Source: Bacillota bacterium (GTDB lineage: Bacteria; Bacillota; Clostridia; DSM-8532). Taken from it: 43,952 nucleotides of DNA. The stretch lies in NCBI GenBank assembly GCA_023440865.1, contig JAEXRM010000222.1, positions 1 through 43,952 of the forward strand, read 5' to 3'. The position numbers were made by a program, and so were the translations under genes. Under the pieces are notes generated by a model. The model did not search any database and was not told the origin of the DNA. It saw nothing but the letters and a program-made list of their open reading frames with translations. Below, piece after piece: positions 38,168 to 43,952 of this stretch (positions are counted from its first letter, which is position 1; the number at the start of each line of letters is the position of its first letter).

Positions 38168-38698
38168 TTACCGTTCGGTGAGCTTCACCGGCTCGGACGG
38201 CACGTACTCGCCCAGGTCCACCGTCATGGTGGCGATCTTCTGCTCGGCGCGCGGGCGGTCCTGCATGTCGACCGCCGTCTCGGCGATGCCGTCGAGCACG
38301 TCGAGGCCCTCGGTCATCTTGCCGAAGGCGGCGTACTGGCCGTCGAGGTGCGGGGACTTCTTGTGCATGAGGAAGAACTGGGATCCCGCGGAGTCGGGGT
38401 GCCGGGAACGTGCCATCGAGATGACACCGCGCTCGTGCACCAGCTCGTTGACCACGCCGTTGCCCCTGAACTCGCCCTTGATGCCGTAGCCGGGGCCGCC
38501 CATGCCGGTGCGGGTGGGATCGCCGCCCTGGATCATGAAGCCCTTGATGACGCGATGGAAGATGACGCCGTCGTAAAAGCCCTTCTGTACGAGGGAGATG
38601 AAGTTGTCAACCGTGTTCTTGGCCACATCCGGATACAGTTCGACGTTCATGACGCCGCCGGAGGCCATGGTGATGGTCACAATCGGATTCTTGCCCAT
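38168..38698 (-). CDS. Cyclophilin-type peptidyl-prolyl cis-trans isomerase
   Basis: The 176-residue cytoplasmic foldase has the cyclophilin signature: NFISLVQKGFYDGVIFHRVI, then GFMIQGGDPTRTGMGGPGYG and SQFFLMHKKSPHLDGQYAAFGKM. The active-site FHR and the FMIQGGD segment are present. It catalyses cis-trans isomerisation of proline peptide bonds. The length is normal for bacterial cyclophilins. The start at 38698 has AAGGAG about 9 nt upstream; an upstream in-frame Met is unsupported. The gene lies 93 nt after the alpha-mannosidase stop on the same strand. Confidence 0.93.
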   Translation of the reverse strand: MGKNPIVTITMASGGVMNVELYPDVAKNTVDNFISLVQKGFYDGVIFHRVIKGFMIQGGDPTRTGMGGPGYGIKGEFRGNGVVNELVHERGVISMARSRHPDSAGSQFFLMHKKSPHLDGQYAAFGKMTEGLDVLDGIAETAVDMQDRPRAEQKIATMTVDLGEYVPSEPVKLTER

Positions 38699-38791
38699 GA
38701 TGCCACTCCTTGCCGTGTGATGGTTCCGGGTTGCCGCGCCTTCCGGCCGGCCCGTTCCGGGCCAGCGGCCCGACCCATCCATGATACCATA

Positions 38792-41700
38792 TCAGAACCG
38801 CACGCGCAGCGTCCGGATGTCGTATGGCCGGACAGCCAGGGTCACGGCATCACCGGAAACCGGTACGGCTTCGAGGTTGTTCTCGAGCAGGTCGCATTCC
38901 CAGACGGCGGACGGTGTCTGACCGAAGGCAAGCGTCACCGGGCCGCGCCGGTTTTCGAACTCATGGAACCGCACGATGTAGCCGTCCCCGTCATCCGCCC
39001 GCTTGACCGTCTCCGGCAGGATGTTGCGGCTTCGGGTCGCGACGAATCCCCAGCAATCCGGCAGCGTCCCTTCCTGTGGTCCGGCAATGACCGTCCGCAG
39101 CGGATCGTTCAGCGACGCGGCTTCCCGCGCGGTTTCCGCCTGCTGCCAGCCTTCTGTGTGTGGCAGCAGCGAATAGGTGAACCGGTGCAGCTCCTGGTCC
39201 GCGACAGGGTTCGGATTCGTGCCCGACTTCAGCAGGGTCAGGCGCATGGTGTTTCCATGGATGTCGTGCCCGTACTTGCAGTCGTTCAACAGGCTGACGC
39301 CGTATCCGCCCTCGGACAGGTCCGCCCACTGGTGGGCGCACACCTCGAACCGCGCCTCGTCCCATGAGGTGTTGGCGTGCGTGGGCCGCTCGACATTGCC
39401 GAACTGGATGTCGTAGGTTGCCCTCGCGCTGTGGATGTCGAGCGGAAAAGCGGTCTTGAGGAGCGTCTGGTTCTCCTTCCAGTCGATCTCGGTCTCGAAG
39501 TCGATGCGCGCCAGATCGCGGTACATCACGATGTCCTGCATGATGCGGGATTCCTGGTAGCGGCGCGTGATGCGCAGCCGCCCATAGACCGGACCGATCT
39601 GCATGGCGGCGATGGACTCGGTGTGGTCGACCGGCCAGCTCCGTTCGCCGTAGAACGGATCGACATCCCACGCATCGAAGTTGAGCGGCCGGTCCTCATA
39701 GGCGGTCAGCGCGTTGCCCACCGAGCCGGGCGCCAGCACCTCGCGGTCGGCCTGCTTGTCATACAGGCGGACGATCTGCCCGGCGCCGTCGAGCTCCAGC
39801 AGGAACCGTCCGTTCTCCATGCGGGCGGGCGAGACGGTCAGACCGTCCGCCTGTCTGCAGGCGGGCGTGTCGTGTTGCTGGGGTGCGGCGTCTCCGGCTG
39901 CAGCTGCGAGCTCCAGTCCGTACCGCTTCCACCCCTTGGCAGGAACGCCTTCCGCGACAAACGCGGCCATGCCGCCCTCGACCTGGAACGCCACCCGGCT
40001 GCCATCCGCATCCCGGACGGAGATCACCGCCATGCCCCCGGGCACGGCAAATCGTGCGATGTCGTTCCGTGCAAAACCCGTGTCATTGAAAACCACCACG
40101 GAGAGGCCGGGCAGCGCGATCCGCGTGGCAACCGCCCCGCGGGCCTCCTGCAGCAGCGCCTGCAGCCCCGCCTGCATGGTCTCGTACTCCGATTTGGAGT
40201 CCTCGTACACCTCCCGGATGGATGATCCGGGCAGGATGTCGTGGAACTGGTTGAGCAGCAGGGTCCGCCAGTGCCGGTGCAGTGCCGCCTCCGGATAGGC
40301 CGCGCCCGTCAGAAGAGACGCGGCGGTGGCGGCGTTCTCGACGGCGCCGAGCAGCTTCTCTCCCTTGCGGTTGTACTTCTTGTTCCGTGCCATGCCCGTG
40401 TAGGTGCCGCGGTGGTATTCCAGGTACAGCTCCCCGCACCATTCCGGCAGCCGCGGGTTCCCCCGCACCGTATCAGCCAGCCGGCGGAACCAGGGCCCCG
40501 CATGGCCCATGCGCACGCGCGGGATGCCCGGAAGGCCGCGGCTCATGCGCAGGCTGTTCTCCACCATCTCCGCCGTGGGTCCGCCACCGCCGTCCCCATG
40601 GCCGTAGCAGATCAGCACGTCGTCGTTGAGCGTCTTGTCGGCATAGCGGTTCCAGGCGCCGCGTGTCTGCGAGGCGTTCTGCATGCCTACATACGTGGTG
40701 CCGTGCGAGGTGCTGTCATGATCCTGCGTCGTGATGAAGTGCGTCAGCACGCCGGTTCCGTCGAGGCCCCGCCAGGTGAAGGTGTCGTGCGGCATCCGGT
40801 TGGTGTCGTTCCAGCCGATCTTGATGGTCATGAACGAATCGATGCCGCTCTTTTGCATGATCTGCGGCAGGGCGGCCGAATAGCCGAACACGTCCGGCAG
40901 CCAGAGCACATGGTTGTCGACGCCGAACTCTTCGCGGAAGAAGCGCTTGCCATGCACGAACTGCCGCACGAGCGACTCGCCGGAGGCCAGGTTGCAGTCC
41001 GCCTCGAGCCACATGCCGCCCTCGGCTTCCCAGCGCCCTTCGGCGATGCGTTCGCGGATGCGGGCATACACCTCGGGCGCGTCCTCCTTGACGTATTCAT
41101 ACAGCTGCGGCTGGCTCGACATGAAGGTGTACGCGGGGAAGCGGTCCATCAGGGCGAGCACCGTGGAAAAGCTGCGCACGGCCTTTTCGCGCGTCTGGCG
41201 GATCCGCCACAGCCACGCCACGTCGATGTGCGTATGGCCCACACAGGTGGCAATCGGACCGTCCTGCGGCAGGGTGGCGTAGAACTCCGACTCCACCCTG
41301 CTTCGGGTCAGGGCGATGGAGGCATGGAATTCCGGTGAGAACGGCTTGCGCAGATCGAGCCCGCGCAGGGCGCCGTTGAGTGTCTCCAGCATCGTGTCGC
41401 GGCGGTACTCGGTTTCCGGCAGCGCGTTCCACGCGTCGCAGGGCACCTTGATGTCGTACAGCAGTCCTTCGACATCGGCATGATGGACGGCGACGGACAC
41501 CCGGATGACCGGCTGCTCGGGTGAAAGCCCCGCATAGGCGCGTAGCGCGACGGCAAAGCGGGTGCCCTCGGGGCTTCCCGCCGTCAGCATCGCCTCGGTG
41601 TGGTTCACGTCCAGTCCCTGCAGCAGCCGGCCGTCGCAGTAGGCCAGCATTTGGGGATTGCAGGCGTCCCACTGCCCCTCGCGTCCGGTCCTGACGACAA

Positions 41701-41950
41701 GCAGCAGCGGCTTCCCCGCCTGTTCGGCAGTCACCCGGTGCTCGAACCGGAACCAGGCATGCGCGTCCGGACCGCCCCACAGGGACCCGTTGGCGACGGG
41801 CTGCCAGTCGGACAATTCCAGGTCGGGCGTTTCCAGGCCGATCGCCTCGGTATCCTTCCGGAACAGCGTTTCCGGTGTGACGGCGTGCTGGGTGCGCCAC
41901 TGCGCCAGATCGGCGGCAAGGCGCGTCAGACGGTTGAGTCGTGCGTTCAT
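38792..41950 (-). CDS. GH38 alpha-mannosidase
   Basis: The 1052-residue intracellular glycoside hydrolase has an N-terminal beta domain (1-225) and the GH38 catalytic domain. That domain shows GHTHIDVAWLWRIRQTREKA (zinc ligands His241 and Asp243) and WLPDVFGYSAALPQI, with the likely nucleophile Asp353. C-terminal beta domains of the Glyco_hydro_38C type follow (from about 550). GH38 enzymes cleave alpha-linked mannose from glycans with retention, using zinc. There is no signal peptide, so the substrate should be an imported oligosaccharide. The start at 41950 has AAAGGAG about 7 nt upstream. It is divergent from an AraC regulator 178 nt away, its likely controller. Confidence 0.95.
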   Translation of the reverse strand: MNARLNRLTRLAADLAQWRTQHAVTPETLFRKDTEAIGLETPDLELSDWQPVANGSLWGGPDAHAWFRFEHRVTAEQAGKPLLLVVRTGREGQWDACNPQMLAYCDGRLLQGLDVNHTEAMLTAGSPEGTRFAVALRAYAGLSPEQPVIRVSVAVHHADVEGLLYDIKVPCDAWNALPETEYRRDTMLETLNGALRGLDLRKPFSPEFHASIALTRSRVESEFYATLPQDGPIATCVGHTHIDVAWLWRIRQTREKAVRSFSTVLALMDRFPAYTFMSSQPQLYEYVKEDAPEVYARIRERIAEGRWEAEGGMWLEADCNLASGESLVRQFVHGKRFFREEFGVDNHVLWLPDVFGYSAALPQIMQKSGIDSFMTIKIGWNDTNRMPHDTFTWRGLDGTGVLTHFITTQDHDSTSHGTTYVGMQNASQTRGAWNRYADKTLNDDVLICYGHGDGGGGPTAEMVENSLRMSRGLPGIPRVRMGHAGPWFRRLADTVRGNPRLPEWCGELYLEYHRGTYTGMARNKKYNRKGEKLLGAVENAATAASLLTGAAYPEAALHRHWRTLLLNQFHDILPGSSIREVYEDSKSEYETMQAGLQALLQEARGAVATRIALPGLSVVVFNDTGFARNDIARFAVPGGMAVISVRDADGSRVAFQVEGGMAAFVAEGVPAKGWKRYGLELAAAAGDAAPQQHDTPACRQADGLTVSPARMENGRFLLELDGAGQIVRLYDKQADREVLAPGSVGNALTAYEDRPLNFDAWDVDPFYGERSWPVDHTESIAAMQIGPVYGRLRITRRYQESRIMQDIVMYRDLARIDFETEIDWKENQTLLKTAFPLDIHSARATYDIQFGNVERPTHANTSWDEARFEVCAHQWADLSEGGYGVSLLNDCKYGHDIHGNTMRLTLLKSGTNPNPVADQELHRFTYSLLPHTEGWQQAETAREAASLNDPLRTVIAGPQEGTLPDCWGFVATRSRNILPETVKRADDGDGYIVRFHEFENRRGPVTLAFGQTPSAVWECDLLENNLEAVPVSGDAVTLAVRPYDIRTLRVRF

Positions 41951-42065
41951 GGCGGTTTCTCCTTTGCGTGGGTGCGTCTTCCTTCATTGTACGGAGCGGA
42001 CACCCAACCCGCGATGGACGGGCAGGACCCTTTCCCGCCAAACATGTCCGTTCCGTCCAACATGA

Positions 42066-42094
42066 TTGGCGGAGAGGCCCAATCGTGCTACGCT
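42066..42094 (+). promoter_or_regulatory. Promoter of the AraC gene next to the alpha-mannosidase
   Basis: TTGGCG (42066-42071) and TACGCT (42089-42094) are 17 nt apart, 34 nt before the start at 42128. On the other strand TACAAT (41991-41986) may be the alpha-mannosidase -10, but without a good -35, which would fit activation by the AraC protein. Confidence 0.5.
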
Positions 42095-42127
42095 GTCATG
42101 AGGAAACACAAGGAGGCACACAGCGCC

Positions 42128-43030
42128 ATGCCCTCGATTCTCCTGGACGATATGGACATCAAGCTGCCCTTCGGCTCGCGGCGGCTCAACATCCTCTGCC
42201 TGCGACGCGAACCGGAGATTCGCGATATCCCCTCGCATACGCACAGCGGCTTCGAGCTGCACTACAATTATGTCGGACACGGCTGGGTCGACATCGGCGG
42301 CACGCGTCATGCGATCTGCCCCGGCATGCTCTACATCACCGGACCGGACGTGTTCCACGCCCAGCATGGCGACCCGCTCGATCCGATGGGTGAGGAATGC
42401 ATCAACCTCGAGCTGCAGCCGGGTGGCGCCAGGCAACCGGACCTGGAGCTGGACCGGCTCACGGAGACACTTCTGGCAAACCGGTTCTGGATCGGGCCGG
42501 CGTCCGCAGCCCTCTTTTCACGCTTCGAGTGCATCTGGGATGAGGCAACCCGGCATGCGCCCGGCTATCTGGAAGTCATCCGGAACGAGCTGACGGTGCT
42601 GCTGATCCACACCTTCCGCAGCCTTGCGGTCCAGCCGCCATCCGCCCGGCAGCCCAAGCGCAAGGACATCAACGACGAACGCCGCCTGCGTGTGGACCTG
42701 TACCTGGAGAGACATTGGCGCAAGGCCGACGTCGGTGTGCTCGCCCGGCATGTGGGCATGACCGAGCGACAGCTCAACCGTGTGTTTCATGCCTATTTCG
42801 GCATGCCCTTCACCGAACGGGTGCTCTCGATCCGGCTGCACGAGGCGATGCGCCTGCTGCAGTCGACGGACATGCCGATCCGCGCGGTCGCGGAGGAAAC
42901 AGGTTTTTCGGACAGCGCCTACTTCTGCCGGCAGTTCCGCCGGAAGACCGGCTATCCGCCGCGTGTCTGGCGGACGAATGCGCGCAGTGGCGTCTCGGGA
43001 GCCGTCCCATCGGAGGCAGCCGGCCCGTGA
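42128..43030 (+). CDS. AraC-family regulator, probable controller of the alpha-mannosidase
   Basis: The 300-residue regulator has an N-terminal cupin-like sensor (residues 25-100, with SHTHSGFELHYNYVGHG and GMLYITGPDVFHAQHG) and a C-terminal AraC helix-turn-helix pair. Those helices contain VGVLARHVGMTERQLNRVFH and IRAVAEETGFSDSAYFCRQF. Such proteins bind a sugar and activate a neighbouring operon. The start at 42128 has AAGGAGG at 11 nt; another Met at 42098 lies on the wrong side of this site. It is divergent from the GH38 gene. The stop at 43030 is 39 nt from the convergent hydratase stop. Confidence 0.9.
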   Translation: MPSILLDDMDIKLPFGSRRLNILCLRREPEIRDIPSHTHSGFELHYNYVGHGWVDIGGTRHAICPGMLYITGPDVFHAQHGDPLDPMGEECINLELQPGGARQPDLELDRLTETLLANRFWIGPASAALFSRFECIWDEATRHAPGYLEVIRNELTVLLIHTFRSLAVQPPSARQPKRKDINDERRLRVDLYLERHWRKADVGVLARHVGMTERQLNRVFHAYFGMPFTERVLSIRLHEAMRLLQSTDMPIRAVAEETGFSDSAYFCRQFRRKTGYPPRVWRTNARSGVSGAVPSEAAGP

Positions 43031-43069
43031 CGCGGATCCCTTCGCGCTGAGGCGCGTGAAGCGCGGGTT

Positions 43070-43952
43070 TCACCGCGTCCGTTTCCAATGGCCGATCAAA
43101 CCGCCGTCGAGCAGCAGGCGTGCCTCCGCCGCGGTCAGTTCGGGCAATGACGCCTCGATTGCGAAGGGAGCCGAATCATCCGCACGGGTCACGGCAATCT
43201 GGAAAACAGGCGTGTCGTCTCCGCCACCGCTCCCGCGCCGCTCCCACGCCTCCAGTGCGGACCGCACACCCTCGATGCGCAGGCGGTCCCCGATCCGAAG
43301 CCGCTGTGCCGCCCCTTCGCAGACCAGCGGCAGGATGCCCCAGTTCACGAGATTCCCCCGATACCGCCGGGTGGCGTATCCATCCGCCAGGTTGGCCCGT
43401 CCGCCGAGCACGCGCTGGCAGGACGCCGCCTGTTCCCGCGCCGAACCGTCTCCCGGACGCACCGCCGCGATGGCGCTCCGCCGCCCGGCTTCCGTGATGG
43501 TACGCGCCCTGCCGGCATAGCCGGGATCCTTGCGCGACAGGGTGAAGGTCGCCAGCTTCACCGGATCGGACCGGTAGCTGGAGGTCTCGCCGGAAGGAAT
43601 GAGCTCGTCGGTCGTGGTGACCGGATCGGTCAGCACGGAGGCTATCTCGAGTTCCAGCACATCCGGCATCGGATCCATCTCCGGCCAGTCGGTGATGCCG
43701 GGCCCGTACCGGAGCGGCACCTCCGGCTGCGGGCGGCCGAAACCCTGATACACGAGCCGCCGGTAGGGAACCGGATCGAACGCATAGGCGGGATGCGTCT
43801 CCTCCCAGTCCACCGTGTCGGCCGGAGTCAGCCGTCCGCCATGCGCGACGGTGGCGGCGATGGAGCGGGCATCCATCAGGGCGACCCCCGCCGTCTGGCC
43901 GGCTGCCGGCCTGCTGCCCTCGCGGTTGGGGAAGTTGCGCGTGGTGTGGCGG
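43070..43952 (-). CDS. Aconitase-family hydratase, C-terminal part (runs off right edge)
   Basis: About 294 residues of an aconitase-superfamily enzyme are visible. The Fe-S/substrate domain end reads TTRNFPNREGSRPAAGQ, then VALMDARSIAATVAHGG. The swivel-domain region contains DPVTTTDELIPSGETSSYRS and the RYRGNLVNWGILPLV motif, which is highly characteristic. Members hydrate or dehydrate citrate, isocitrate or homologous acids with a [4Fe-4S] cluster. Whether this is a true aconitase or another hydratase cannot be decided without the N-terminal half. The C terminus (GGLIGHWKRTR) looks complete. It is convergent with the AraC gene. Confidence 0.85.
   Translation of the reverse strand, partial: RHTTRNFPNREGSRPAAGQTAGVALMDARSIAATVAHGGRLTPADTVDWEETHPAYAFDPVPYRRLVYQGFGRPQPEVPLRYGPGITDWPEMDPMPDVLELEIASVLTDPVTTTDELIPSGETSSYRSDPVKLATFTLSRKDPGYAGRARTITEAGRRSAIAAVRPGDGSAREQAASCQRVLGGRANLADGYATRRYRGNLVNWGILPLVCEGAAQRLRIGDRLRIEGVRSALEAWERRGSGGGDDTPVFQIAVTRADDSAPFAIEASLPELTAAEARLLLDGGLIGHWKRTR

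Overview
The window reads as one chromosomal stretch of a high-GC, anaerobic, fermentative and probably flagellated or chemotactic bacterium. Strong AGGAGG-type ribosome binding sites, sigma-70-like promoters (TATAAT, TACAAT), a multimeric [FeFe] hydrogenase, a hybrid cluster protein and a TagO/WecA-type glycosyl-phosphate transferase fit a GC-rich Clostridia-like Bacillota best. This is an inference from gene content, and no rRNA or other phylogenetic marker is present to settle it. I saw no tRNA, rRNA, insertion sequence, prophage gene or CRISPR array. Both ends cut through genes: an aldo/keto reductase on the left and an aconitase-family hydratase on the right.

Layout. 1-2.3 kb: a sugar locus on the minus strand (LacI regulator, FucU/RbsD mutarotase, aldo/keto reductase) with two matching LacI-type operators. 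2.5-9.2 kb: a signalling block with an HD-GYP protein, a small HD hydrolase, an M23 peptidase with a Pro/Ala/Ser linker and an 11-C tract, a GGDEF+HD-GYP protein, a YcgR-like PilZ protein and a small membrane protein. 9.4-12.6 kb: a DUF1846 protein and a chemoreceptor. 12.9-18.4 kb: a minus-strand carbohydrate cluster (CBM9-like protein, AraC regulator, DUF4091 protein, TIM-barrel isomerase/epimerase, Gfo/Idh/MocA oxidoreductase) ending in an intrinsic terminator and a duplicated hairpin. 18.7-21.6 kb: a SrlD-like dehydrogenase, a PHP-domain protein and a DeoR regulator behind a good promoter. 21.8-26.6 kb: a second chemoreceptor, TagO/WecA, and a transglutaminase-like protein paired with an AraC/GyrI-like regulator. 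26.7-30 kb: hybrid cluster protein, an orphan ABC substrate-binding lipoprotein and a tiny coiled-coil protein. 30.3-36.1 kb: the hydrogenase operon hydC-hydB-hydA. 36.5-43.9 kb: an MFS transporter, a cyclophilin, a GH38 alpha-mannosidase with a divergent AraC regulator, and the hydratase fragment.

How it fits together. Several small sugar or glycan modules, each with its own regulator (LacI, two AraC, DeoR), feed fermentation. Hydrogenase and hybrid cluster protein serve redox balance and nitrosative stress. The c-di-GMP genes and chemoreceptors point to regulated motility. The most distinctive item is the hydrogenase operon. Its NuoF-like subunit is fused to a complete GltD/NfnB-like flavoprotein. 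Its HydA has an unusual insertion and a coiled-coil tail. Its transcript appears to begin with a ~205-nt structured leader ending in an intrinsic terminator only 38 nt before the first start codon, which looks like a transcription attenuator or riboswitch of unknown type. A palindrome at its putative promoter recurs before the hybrid cluster protein gene.
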